Positions 33,473 through 42,083 of a stretch of DNA of 64,000 nt are shown here, piece by piece (the first letter of the stretch is position 1; every line of letters begins with the position of its first letter). The notes beneath the pieces were generated by a model. It worked only from the letters and a program-made list of their open reading frames with translations, searched no databases and was not told where the DNA came from. Both the position numbers and the translations under genes were made by a program. Source of the DNA: Haloglomus halophilum (GTDB lineage Archaea; Halobacteriota; Halobacteria; Halobacteriales; Haloarculaceae); contig NZ_CP101166.1 of NCBI RefSeq assembly GCF_024298885.1, positions 2,913,149 to 2,977,148 of the forward strand, read 5' to 3'.

Positions 33473-35436
33473 TATTTGCCCTCGAACTCCGGCTCGCGGT
33501 CGCCCATGAACGCCATGGCGCCCTCCTCCATGTCGTCGGTCGTGAGGAGGAGGCCGAACGCCTGGGACTCCATCTCGAGGCCGGCTTCCATGTTCTCGTC
33601 GGCGCCCTTGTTCATCACCTGCTTGGCCTTCTTCAGCGCGATGGGCGGTCCGTTGACGAGGTCGTCGACGAACTCCTCGCAGATCTCCTCGAAGTCCTCG
33701 CTGTCGACGGCGCAGTTGATGAGCCCCCACTTGTGGGCGCGCTCGGCGGAGATGCGGTTGCCGCGGAAGACGAGCTCCTTCGCGCGCGCCTCGGGCAGCA
33801 TCCGCATCGCGCGCTGGGTGCCGCCGCCGCCCGGGATGAGGCCGAGGTCGATCTCCGGGAAGCCGAACTCCGAATCCTCGGTTGCCACGCGCAGGTCACA
33901 CGCGAGCGCCAGCTCGTGGCCGCCGCCCAGACAGAAGCCGTCGATCTTCGCCAGCGTCGGCCGCGGGAAGTCGTTGACCGTCTGGAAGAACTCCGTCACC
34001 TCCACCTCGTGCGGGGCGATGCCGGAGAAACCGGTGATGTCCGCGCCCGCGGAGAACGCGCGGTCACCGTTCCCCTCGAACGTCACCGCGCGGACCTCGT
34101 CCGTGTCGACGGTGTTGAGCAGGTGGACGGTCTCCTGCATCAGGTCGTCGTTGAGGGCGTTCATCCGGGCCGGCCGGTCGAGCTCGATCTCGAGCAGGCC
34201 GTCGTCGTGCAGTTCGTGGTTGATGGTGGTGTAGTCGCGGGTGCCGTCCTCGCCGCCGCCGTAGTCGAAGAAGCCGCTCCCGGCGTCCTCGCCGGTCTCG
34301 CCCGCCTCGACCTTCTCGACGAGCCACGGGTCCGGCTCGTAGCGCTCGGCGCCGTACTCCTCGTGGAGGTCCTGCAGTTTCTCGAGCACCACGTCCAGGC
34401 CGATCTTGTCGGCGCGGCGGCACGGCCCCTCGGGGAACCCGGTGCCCAGGCGCATCCCGGTGTCGATGGCCTCCGGCGTCGCCACGTCCTCGCGGACGAG
34501 GTACGCCGCGCGGTTGATGATGCGGGCTTCGATGCGGAGCGTGTCGACGCCCTCACCGTCACCCGGCTCGTAGGTCGTGCCCTCGCCGTCCTCGTAGTCG
34601 TAGTAGCCCTTGCCGGTCTTCTGGCCGAGGTCGCCGGCCTCGACCTTCTCCTCGACGATGGGGGCGACCTCGCGGCCGGCCTCTTTCGCCACGTCGTAGC
34701 CGATGTCGATGCCGGTCATGTCCGACAGCTCGAACGGCCCCATCGGGTAGCCCCGCTGGTGGACCATCGCGGCGTCGATGGCCTCGACACTGGCGACGCC
34801 CTCGCTGGCCATCCACGCGGCCTCGTCACCGAACGGACCGAGGACGGTGTTGACCACGAACCCGCGCACGTCCTTCCGCACGTAGATGGGGGTCTTCTCG
34901 ATATCTTCGACGAACTCGTAGGCGAGATCGGCGGTCTCGTCGGTGGTCTCCTCCCCGTAGATGACCTCGACGAGGTCCATCTTCACCGGCGGATTGAAGA
35001 AGTGCGTGCCGACGACCTGCTCGGGCCGCTCGGTCGCCTCGGCGATCTGCGTGATCGGCAGCGACGAGGTGTTCGAGGCGAAGATGGTGTGGTCCGGTGC
35101 GTACTCCTCGAGGTCGCCGTAGATGTCGCGCTTCAGGTCGAGCTTCTCGGGCGCGGCCTCGATGACGAGGTCGGCGTCCTCGACGGCCGCCTCCAGGTCG
35201 ACCGCGGTGTCCACGCGGTCCAGCACCTCGTCGGGGTCCTGGTCGACGAGGCCCTTCTCCGCGAGCTTCTCCAGCGACCACTTGATGTCGTCGTAGCCGT
35301 CCTCGACGATCTCCTCCTTGATGTCCCGCATCGTCACGTCGTAGCCGCCCAGCGCCACGACCTCGGTGATGCCGTGACCCATGCTCCCCGCACCGAGCAC
35401 GGTCACACGGTCGATATCCTCGAGTTCCAGAGTCAT
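33472..35436 (-). CDS. 3-hydroxyacyl-CoA dehydrogenase / enoyl-CoA hydratase fusion
   Basis: A 654-residue bifunctional beta-oxidation enzyme. The N-terminal half is 3-hydroxyacyl-CoA dehydrogenase (NAD-binding VTVLGAGSMGHGI, residues 8-20; VGTHFFNPPVKMDLVEVI; two helical C domains) and the last 255 residues are crotonase-like (RAFSAGADI, GGGHELALACDL with the first catalytic Glu, GFPEIDLGLIPGGGGTQ with the second). This order is the reverse of bacterial FadB, as expected for archaea. First gene of an operon with thioesterase and MaoC. Confidence 0.95.
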   Translation of the reverse strand: MTLELEDIDRVTVLGAGSMGHGITEVVALGGYDVTMRDIKEEIVEDGYDDIKWSLEKLAEKGLVDQDPDEVLDRVDTAVDLEAAVEDADLVIEAAPEKLDLKRDIYGDLEEYAPDHTIFASNTSSLPITQIAEATERPEQVVGTHFFNPPVKMDLVEVIYGEETTDETADLAYEFVEDIEKTPIYVRKDVRGFVVNTVLGPFGDEAAWMASEGVASVEAIDAAMVHQRGYPMGPFELSDMTGIDIGYDVAKEAGREVAPIVEEKVEAGDLGQKTGKGYYDYEDGEGTTYEPGDGEGVDTLRIEARIINRAAYLVREDVATPEAIDTGMRLGTGFPEGPCRRADKIGLDVVLEKLQDLHEEYGAERYEPDPWLVEKVEAGETGEDAGSGFFDYGGGEDGTRDYTTINHELHDDGLLEIELDRPARMNALNDDLMQETVHLLNTVDTDEVRAVTFEGNGDRAFSAGADITGFSGIAPHEVEVTEFFQTVNDFPRPTLAKIDGFCLGGGHELALACDLRVATEDSEFGFPEIDLGLIPGGGGTQRAMRMLPEARAKELVFRGNRISAERAHKWGLINCAVDSEDFEEICEEFVDDLVNGPPIALKKAKQVMNKGADENMEAGLEMESQAFGLLLTTDDMEEGAMAFMGDREPEFEGK

Positions 35437-35443
35437 GCGAGCA

Positions 35444-35456
35444 CGTGTGGCACACG
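35444..35456. promoter_or_regulatory. Palindrome CGTGTG-G-CACACG in the beta-oxidation operon promoter
   Basis: Six-base perfect arms around one base, 8 bp upstream of the dehydrogenase ATG (35436, minus strand) and downstream of a TATA-like TATTAA (about 35465-35470). The position between TATA box and start fits a repressor site. Confidence 0.45.
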
Positions 35457-35635
35457 CTCCGGCTTAATACCACCGGGATGGGTTACAGGTGTTAGGTAAT
35501 ACAGGAGGGTCGCTGACCAGCGTAAACTCCTCGCTCCGGTGTCGGCAGTTCCCGGACGCCGCCCCGGAGCCGCCGGTTCCGGGGTGGATGCTGGTGCCCG
35601 GAAGGTCTTTGGGCGGACCGATCCCACCGCTGGAC

Positions 35636-37726
35636 ATGACAACCCGCGCGGTCGCCGAGATGCGCGAGTGGGACGGCCGCCAGTACGACGGCGGGTTCGG
35701 CGGGCTACACGACCTGGCCGACCGGGAGTTCACCGGCGCCGTGGAGGCCGACGGCGCCGTCTGCTTCATGCTCCGCGGGCGCGTCGTCGGCGTCTTCGAG
35801 ACGGACGAGGAGGCCGACCACGGGCTCCGTCCCGGCGACATCGACGCCTTCGAGGACGCCACCGGGACCGCGTACGAGGCACCACACGCCGCCCTCCCCC
35901 TGCTGTTCACCATGCAGGCCACCGGTGGCGAGGAGCGCGGCCGCTACTACACCGAGGACACGCCGCTGGAGGAGGTCCACGAGCGGCTCTCGGGCGGCTT
36001 CACCGGCTACGTCGAACTCTCCGAGAACGTCCTCTCGGGTGACTACTACTCCGTCTACCACGGCGGGCGCGCGAAGCACGTCGCCTTCGTCGGCCAGTCC
36101 CGCCGCCTGCTGGAGGACGAGGAGGCGTTCGAACGCTCATGCGACGAGGTCGGCATCTACACCGTCACCGCGGTCGACCTCGAGATAACCGAGATCCCCG
36201 GCGGCGAGGACCGGACGGCCGCGGGCGCTGGCGCGGCTGGTGCAGCCGGCGCCGGGGCGGCCGGCGCGGGTGCCGCTGGTGCGGCTGGCGCCGGTGCAGC
36301 AGCCGGGGAGTCCGACTCGTCCGCGAGCGAGGGTGTCGCTGGAGCAGGTACCGGGACCAGCGCGGACGACCCGCGTCTGGACGCCGACATCCCCGAGTCT
36401 GGACCCGACTCGACCAGCGAGCCCGAGACAGAGCCCGGGGGCGAGGCGGATGCCAAGGCCGGGTCGGCCCGCGACGATGAGTCCGACACGTCATCTCCCG
36501 GCGACACGGCATCCGGCACGCCGGCAGACGACGCCGACACGCTGGCGGTGGACCTGACCGGCGGCGACGACGGTGATGACGGTGGCGACGGTCACGATAG
36601 CGACGTGGGCGGCCCCGGAGCCGACACGGCCGAAGCCGACTCCTCGCCCGCGCCCGCGGCGGGCCCGGCCGACGACGAGGAGATCGAGGCGGCGGTAACC
36701 TCCGTCGAGCAGGCTGCTCCCGGGTCCGAGCCGCCAGGAGCGGCAGCGTCGTCGGACGGGCCCCCCATGGCCGAGTCGCCGGACGAGACACCCACGGACG
36801 AGGAGTCGGCCTCCGAGGCATCCTCGGAACCGGCGGCGTCCGGCGAGGACATGGCGGCGCTCCAGCGAACGCTCGACGACCGCGAGAACGAGGTCGAACG
36901 GCTGGAGGCGGAGGTCGACCGTCTCGAATCGGAGCTGCGGACGGTCCGGGACGAGCGCGACGACCTCGCCGCGCGCGTCGAGAACCTCGAGACGCGGCTC
37001 CACGACCTGGGGGCCGGTGCCGCCGCGCCGGAGACCGCGATGACGCCCGAGGAGGCGCTCTCGGGGACGAACCTCTTCGTCCGCTACCGCTCGAAGAGCG
37101 AGCCGACCCTGGACGACCTCTCGGATGGCGTCAGCCGCGAGGGCGTCATCGAGAACCTCCGGCTCGAGCATCACACCGAGTTCGATGCCGAGGCCGTCGC
37201 GGTCGACGGGCGGCAGTTCGACGCCTTCCTCGAGAGCACGCAGGAGTACCGGTTCGCCCGGTGGCTGGTGAGCGAGCTGCCGCTGGAGATCCGCGACACG
37301 GGGGCTCAGGGGAAGCTGGCGGACCTGTACGGCGCCCTGCCGGACATCGACCGGATCGAGTTCGGTGCGACGGTCGCCGACGACCGGACGTTCGACCTCG
37401 TCGCCCGAAACCGGATGGGCGAGCCGCTGGTCATCGCCACGCTGGACGACTCCCGCGAGCCGACACAGGACGAGGAACTGGCGGCCCTCGTCCGTGGCGG
37501 GTCAACGGTGTCGGAGGAGTCGGGGTCGCTGGCGTGCGCGATGGCCGCCACGGGCGCCTTCTTCGAGCCGGAGGCGCTCGCGACGGCCGAAGAGGCCACT
37601 GGTGGGAGCCTGTTGAGCCGCGACAAGCGCGAGAGTTACGTGAAACTATCGCGGGGCCGGGGCTTCCACCTCTGCCTCGTCGAAGACCGCGACGAGTCGT
37701 TCTATCTCTCGGTGCCGGAGCTCTGA
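35636..37726 (+). CDS. Large modular protein, DUF7527-like, with Ala/Gly tract and coiled coil
   Basis: A 696-residue protein of unknown function, similar in layout to haloarchaeal DUF7527 proteins as I remember them. Residues 1-190 form an alpha/beta domain (MTTRAVAEMREWDGR...VCFMLRGRVVGVFE). Residues about 194-225 are almost pure Ala/Gly, 225-400 are acidic and disordered, and 400-460 form a coiled coil (DRENEVERLEAEVDRLESEL). Residues 475-696 are a second folded domain (ALSGTNLFVRYRS...FHLCLVEDRDESFYLSVPEL). Starts ATG 35636. Two sensor-like domains joined by a flexible linker is the likely architecture. Confidence 0.7.
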   Translation: MTTRAVAEMREWDGRQYDGGFGGLHDLADREFTGAVEADGAVCFMLRGRVVGVFETDEEADHGLRPGDIDAFEDATGTAYEAPHAALPLLFTMQATGGEERGRYYTEDTPLEEVHERLSGGFTGYVELSENVLSGDYYSVYHGGRAKHVAFVGQSRRLLEDEEAFERSCDEVGIYTVTAVDLEITEIPGGEDRTAAGAGAAGAAGAGAAGAGAAGAAGAGAAAGESDSSASEGVAGAGTGTSADDPRLDADIPESGPDSTSEPETEPGGEADAKAGSARDDESDTSSPGDTASGTPADDADTLAVDLTGGDDGDDGGDGHDSDVGGPGADTAEADSSPAPAAGPADDEEIEAAVTSVEQAAPGSEPPGAAASSDGPPMAESPDETPTDEESASEASSEPAASGEDMAALQRTLDDRENEVERLEAEVDRLESELRTVRDERDDLAARVENLETRLHDLGAGAAAPETAMTPEEALSGTNLFVRYRSKSEPTLDDLSDGVSREGVIENLRLEHHTEFDAEAVAVDGRQFDAFLESTQEYRFARWLVSELPLEIRDTGAQGKLADLYGALPDIDRIEFGATVADDRTFDLVARNRMGEPLVIATLDDSREPTQDEELAALVRGGSTVSEESGSLACAMAATGAFFEPEALATAEEATGGSLLSRDKRESYVKLSRGRGFHLCLVEDRDESFYLSVPEL
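36215..36310 (+). repeat. Ala/Gly low-complexity tract within the DUF7527-like gene
   Basis: About 32 codons encode only Ala and Gly apart from the flanking Thr and Glu, using GGCGCG/GGTGCAG-type codons in irregular GAGAAGAAG order. Copy number is likely to vary between strains. Confidence 0.85.
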
Positions 37727-37742
37727 GACAGGGTCGGCCGCT

Positions 37743-38048
37743 TCAGCCCTCGATCTCGGGGATGTCCTCGATCTTCATCCCTTCGAGCTTCTCGACGATC
37801 TCGTCGATCTTCCCGTCCAGGTCGTCGACGAAGTCGGCGGTGTCCTCCGTCGTGATGGCACCCTGGCTGGAGGGCTCGATGAGGTTCTCCTCCTCGAGCA
37901 CCCGGAGGGAGTAGCGGACCTTGTGGTGGGGGTATCCAGTCTCGTTCGACATCTTCACGATGCCGATGGGTTCGTTCTCGATCACCATCCGCAAGACCTG
38001 CAGATGGCGTTCGAGCATGTCGACTTCCTTCTCGAGCCGATCTATCAT
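37743..38048 (-). CDS. Small winged-helix DNA-binding protein
   Basis: A 101-residue putative transcription regulator. An N-terminal helix (MIDRLEKEVDMLERHLQVLRMVIE) is followed by a winged-helix segment (IGIVKMSNETGYPHHKVRYSLRVLEEENLIEPSSQGAITT) and a C-terminal helix (DDLDGKIDEIVEKLEGM) that may dimerise. A near-palindrome (38051-38066) sits between its TATA box and ATG, suggesting autoregulation. It is divergent from purA, so it could also act there. Confidence 0.75.
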   Translation of the reverse strand: MIDRLEKEVDMLERHLQVLRMVIENEPIGIVKMSNETGYPHHKVRYSLRVLEEENLIEPSSQGAITTEDTADFVDDLDGKIDEIVEKLEGMKIEDIPEIEG

Positions 38049-38050
38049 GG

Positions 38051-38066
38051 CACGTGTTAACTCGTG
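38051..38066. promoter_or_regulatory. 16-bp near-palindrome CACGTGTTAACTCGTG, likely operator
   Basis: Palindromic in 14 of 16 positions around GTTAAC and starting 3 bp upstream of the regulator ATG (minus strand). It lies downstream of TTTAAA at 38076-38081, where a bound protein would block initiation. A second TGTTAAC occurs about 95 bp further towards purA (near 38161). Confidence 0.5.
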
Positions 38067-38075
38067 AGACGAGGG

Positions 38076-38081
38076 TTTAAA
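38076..38081 (-). promoter_or_regulatory. TATA box (TTTAAA) of the small regulator gene
   Basis: TTTAAA lies 28-33 bp upstream of ATG 38048 on the minus strand, a standard leaderless distance. Confidence 0.6.
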
Positions 38082-38299
38082 AGTTGCCCTCACGCCGTCC
38101 GATTCGGGGGCGTCCCGGCGGACGGATGTCCGGAATCGGTACCGCGTACCACTCGGACCATGTTAACCCTTCCGACCGCGGCAGCCTCCGAGTGGCCGAA
38201 TCGGGGGCGCTCGGGGCGCACGCGCGCCCAGATGCGCGAGTGGCGGCGGCCCCGGGGAACCGCAATCGGTTTGTTCGGCCACGCCGCACGCTGGGGCGG

Positions 38300-39709
38300 A
38301 TGACTGTCACTATCGTCGGTTCGCAGTTCGGCGACGAAGGGAAGGGGGGGATCGTCGACGTGTTCGGCGAGGCGGCGGACGTGGTCGTGCGGTACCAGGG
38401 CGGCGACAACGCTGGCCACACCGTCGTTCACGAGGACATCGAGTACAAACTCTCGCTGGTACCTTCGGGCGCGGTCCGTGGGAAGATCGGCGTGCTGGGC
38501 AACGGCTGTGTCGTCAACCCGGCGACGCTGTTCGACGAACTCGATACACTTCGCGAGCGCGGGCTCGACCCCGACGTCCGCGTCGCCGAGCGCGCACACA
38601 CGATTCTCCCGTTCCACCGCGTCCTCGACGGCCTCGAGGAGGACGTCAAGAGCGAGGACGACATCGCCGTCGGCACCACCGGACGCGGTATCGGCCCCAC
38701 CTACGAGGACAAGGCCGGCCGGCGCGGGGTCCGCATCGGCGACCTGCTCGACCCCGACGTGCTCCGGGACCGCCTCGACTACGTGGTGCCACAGAAGCGG
38801 GCCCTCGTCGAGCAGGTGTACGACCTCGACCTCGACGGGCTCGATGCCGACGACTTCGGCATCGAGGTCACCGTCCCCGAGGCGTTCGACGAGGACACGC
38901 TGTTCGAGCGCTACCGCGCGTTCGGCGAACGGCTCGCCGACGAGGGGATGACCGTCAACTGCGGGGCCTTCCTCGCCGAGCGACGCGCGGCGGGCGAGCA
39001 GATCATGATGGAGGGTGCGCAGGGCACCGGCATCGACATCGACCACGGGAGCTACCCGTACGTCACCTCCTCGAACCCGACGGCCGGCGGCGCGACCGTC
39101 GGGACGGGACTCGGGCCGACGGTGGTCGGTCGTGGCGAGGTCGTCGGTATCGTGAAGGCGTACATCTCGCGGGTCGGGATGGGTCCGCTCCCGACCGAAC
39201 TCGGCCACGTCGAGGGGCAGACCCCACCCGAGGGCGGCGACACCTCCGAGCGCGGTCAGGAGCTCGCGACCTACATCCGCGACGAGGGTGGCGAGTACGG
39301 TACCGTCACCGGTCGCCCGCGGCGGGTCGGCTGGCTCGACATGCCGATGCTCCGGCACGCTGCCACAGCCAGCGGCTTCACCGGCCTCGCGATCAACCAC
39401 GTCGACACGCTCGCCGGCCTCGACACGGTGAAGGTCGGACACGCGTACGAGCGCGACGGCGAGGAGCAACTCACCATCCCGGCCACGACCGAGAAGTGGG
39501 CCGACTGCGAGGCGGTCTACCGTGAGTTCGACGGCTGGCCGGAGGCCGACTGGAGCGACGTGGCCGAGCGCGGCTACGACGCCCTCCCCGAGAACGCCCA
39601 GGAGTACCTCGGCTACATCGCGGCCGAACTCGACGCCGACATCTACGCCGTCGGTGTCGGTCCCGGGCGCGAGGACACGGTCGTCGTGCAGGACCCGTTC
39701 GAGGCGTAA
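38300..39709 (+). CDS. purA: Adenylosuccinate synthetase
   Basis: A 469-residue GTP-dependent enzyme joining IMP and aspartate on the way to AMP. Motifs: GSQFGDEGKGGIVD at the N-terminus (catalytic Asp and GTP loop), QGGDNAGHTVV, GTTGRGIGPTYEDKAGRRGVRIGDL for IMP, and VGMGPLPTE/TGRPRRVGWLDMPMLRHA near the C-terminus. ATG 38300 is chosen; the open frame upstream has no PurA features. Divergent from the small regulator gene. purK lies 2.4 kb downstream on the same strand. Confidence 0.95.
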   Translation: MTVTIVGSQFGDEGKGGIVDVFGEAADVVVRYQGGDNAGHTVVHEDIEYKLSLVPSGAVRGKIGVLGNGCVVNPATLFDELDTLRERGLDPDVRVAERAHTILPFHRVLDGLEEDVKSEDDIAVGTTGRGIGPTYEDKAGRRGVRIGDLLDPDVLRDRLDYVVPQKRALVEQVYDLDLDGLDADDFGIEVTVPEAFDEDTLFERYRAFGERLADEGMTVNCGAFLAERRAAGEQIMMEGAQGTGIDIDHGSYPYVTSSNPTAGGATVGTGLGPTVVGRGEVVGIVKAYISRVGMGPLPTELGHVEGQTPPEGGDTSERGQELATYIRDEGGEYGTVTGRPRRVGWLDMPMLRHAATASGFTGLAINHVDTLAGLDTVKVGHAYERDGEEQLTIPATTEKWADCEAVYREFDGWPEADWSDVAERGYDALPENAQEYLGYIAAELDADIYAVGVGPGREDTVVVQDPFEA

Positions 39710-39811
39710 CTCCCCTCCCCACCCCTCCCGCCCGGTGCGTGCCGATAGCGGTGTGTCTCGGTTCGGGAGCAACCAGAAGGATTCTAAGGGCAGCGGCTAC
39801 AGTCCGTAGCG

Positions 39812-41998
39812 ATGGTGGCCGCCCCTGACGACGACCCCGGCGCCGACGACGGCGATCCGGGGCCAACAGATGCTCCCCCCACGGATGGTGAGGCCCCCGC
39901 TGCCGACGATGGTACCGACAGTGAACCGGCCGACGGGACCGGGTCCACGCCCTCCCCCGACCCGGACCCAGCCGACGGGACCGGGTCCATATCCTCCTCC
40001 GACCCGGACCCGGCCGCCGAGCGCGTCCGCACCGGTCGGCGACCGTTCCTCGCCGACTACCTCGGCACCGGCACCGAGCGCACCCTCCGGCTGGTGCTGG
40101 GCATCACGGTCCTCGCGCTCGTCGCGCGGCTCGTCCTGCTGGGTGACCGCGTCCAGCATTTCGACGAGGGCCGGGTCGCCTGGTGGACGCTGGAGTACAT
40201 GCGGACGAGCTCGTTCAGCTACCGCTACATCATCCACGGGCCGTTCATCCAGCACCTGAACACGTTCCTGTTCTCCGTGCTGGGGACGACGGACTTCGCG
40301 ACACGGGTCGTCCCGGCGCTGGTGGGTGGCCTCCTGCCCGCCACGGCGCTCCTGTTCCGCGAGCACCTGCGCCGGAGCGAACTCGTCGCGATGGCGCTGT
40401 TCCTCAGCTTCAACCCCATCCTGCTGTACTACTCCCGGTTCTCCCGGTCGACCATCCTCGTCGCCGGGTTCTCGTTCGTCGCGTTCGGGTTCTTCGTCCG
40501 TGCGATGGACGCCCGCCGGGCCCGCCACGAGTCGAAGACCGCCGCGACCGACGGCGGCACCTCGGTGGCCGCTCGTTCGAGCAGGACCGGCGGGGTGCTG
40601 GCCGACCTGTTCAGCCTCGAGACGACGCGTTCGCCCGCGCTGTACTTCCACGTCGGCGTGTTCTTCGTCGCGCTGGCGTTCGCCGCGAAGGAGAACGCGC
40701 TGGTGTACCTGCTCTGCTGGGCGGGCGCCGGCGTGCTCGTCTCGGACCGCCTGCTCTCGACGCCCGGCACCAGCGGGTTCGACCGCATCGAGGCCGCCCT
40801 GACACGCTTCGTCGTCAGTCCCGGCTACTACATCGGCCACGCGCTCGTCGCGCTCCTCATCGTCGGCGTCGTGACGCTGTTCTTCTACGCGCCGCGGGGC
40901 GCGGCGGCGCCGGACGGCGTCGGTCTGTACGCTGTACTCGGCCAGCCCGGACAGTTCCCGACGCTCGTCGACGCGACGGTCTCCGATATCGAGACCGGCC
41001 TGGAGTACTGGTTCGGCGGTTCGACCGAGGCGGGGTGTAACAAGGACAACCTCATCGATGGGTACCTCTGCTTCCTCGCCCGGTTCCTCGAATCGACCGT
41101 CCTCTACGCGGGTCCGCTGTTCGCCCTCTCGATTGTCGGTTTCGTCGCCGACCGCTACACCGCCGGCCGGCCGCGGGCGCTGGTGATGTTCGCCGCCTTC
41201 TGGGGCTTTGCCTCCGTCGTCGGCTACCCGCTCGGGACGGACATCTACGGCGCGTGGATCGTCGTGAACGCGCTCGTCCCGCTCGCGGTTCCTGCCGCCG
41301 TCGGCGCGGCCATCCTGTTCCGCTGGGGCGTCGACGCCTACCGCGAGGACGACGGCATCAGCGTGTTCCTCGTCCTCGTGCTGGTGCTCGCTGCGACCGG
41401 CGCGACCGGCTACCAGGGCGTGACCGGTGTCTACGCCGAACCCGAGGAGGGGCCGGACTCGCTCGTCCAGTACGCACAGCCGGAGGGCGAGTGGCGGCCG
41501 CTCATCGCGGAGATGCAGGCCGTTTCGGCGGGTAACGACCCCGCCGAGACGGACGTGCTCGTCCACGGCTCCTACTACGTCGACGGGGCCGAATCGGCCG
41601 TCCGCACGCCCGCCTGCATCAAGTGGTTCAAGATACTCCCGATGCCGTGGTACTTCGAGAAGGACCGGATGCAGGTCGCCTGCACCAACTCGACGGCGGA
41701 ACTCGACTCGCTCGAGTCGGTCCCGCCGGTCGTCGTCGCTCGGGGGTCCCACGCCGAGGAACTCGACCAGAGACTCGGCGACGACTACCGCAAGGAGACG
41801 GTGCTGATCCGTCAGGACGCCATCTCGACGGTCGTCTACATCGAGCGGTCGGCACCCCGGGCCGATGTCGAGCGGTCGGCACCCCGGGCCGACGTTCAGC
41901 GGTCGGCACCCCGGGCCGACATAGCAGCGTCCGGCGACACCCACGAGGCTGTCCACGACGCCCGCGCCGCGCAGGCGCGGCTCCGGGCCGCCGGCTAA
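39812..41998 (+). CDS. Agl23-like (TIGR03663) membrane glycosyltransferase
   Basis: A 728-residue polytopic protein of the GT39/ArnT-like superfamily, resembling the haloarchaeal TIGR03663 proteins (Agl23, associated with lipid-linked sugar translocation in N-glycosylation). An acidic Asp/Pro-rich cytoplasmic N-terminus (1-75) is followed by about ten membrane helices. The first loop has the typical acidic HFDEGRVAWW (DE metal/substrate motif), and the C-terminal soluble part (about 530-728) follows. Near the end three ERSAPRADV nonapeptide repeats occur. No other agl genes are adjacent. Confidence 0.75.
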   Translation: MVAAPDDDPGADDGDPGPTDAPPTDGEAPAADDGTDSEPADGTGSTPSPDPDPADGTGSISSSDPDPAAERVRTGRRPFLADYLGTGTERTLRLVLGITVLALVARLVLLGDRVQHFDEGRVAWWTLEYMRTSSFSYRYIIHGPFIQHLNTFLFSVLGTTDFATRVVPALVGGLLPATALLFREHLRRSELVAMALFLSFNPILLYYSRFSRSTILVAGFSFVAFGFFVRAMDARRARHESKTAATDGGTSVAARSSRTGGVLADLFSLETTRSPALYFHVGVFFVALAFAAKENALVYLLCWAGAGVLVSDRLLSTPGTSGFDRIEAALTRFVVSPGYYIGHALVALLIVGVVTLFFYAPRGAAAPDGVGLYAVLGQPGQFPTLVDATVSDIETGLEYWFGGSTEAGCNKDNLIDGYLCFLARFLESTVLYAGPLFALSIVGFVADRYTAGRPRALVMFAAFWGFASVVGYPLGTDIYGAWIVVNALVPLAVPAAVGAAILFRWGVDAYREDDGISVFLVLVLVLAATGATGYQGVTGVYAEPEEGPDSLVQYAQPEGEWRPLIAEMQAVSAGNDPAETDVLVHGSYYVDGAESAVRTPACIKWFKILPMPWYFEKDRMQVACTNSTAELDSLESVPPVVVARGSHAEELDQRLGDDYRKETVLIRQDAISTVVYIERSAPRADVERSAPRADVQRSAPRADIAASGDTHEAVHDARAAQARLRAAG
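41843..41923 (+). repeat. Three in-frame 27-bp tandem repeats in the Agl23-like gene
   Basis: Three consecutive 27-bp units starting GAGCGGTCGGCACCCCGG (third with CAG) encode ERSAPRADV, ERSAPRADV and QRSAPRADI. They are near-identical at the DNA level and preserve the reading frame, so recent slippage is likely. Confidence 0.9.
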
Positions 41999-42083
41999 CC
42001 TCGCCCGAGCTGGCGCTCTGTGCTGTTTCTCCCGCCTACCCGGAAGCGAAAGCGGTAGGGTCGGGCGCCGTGGACGCCCGGAC

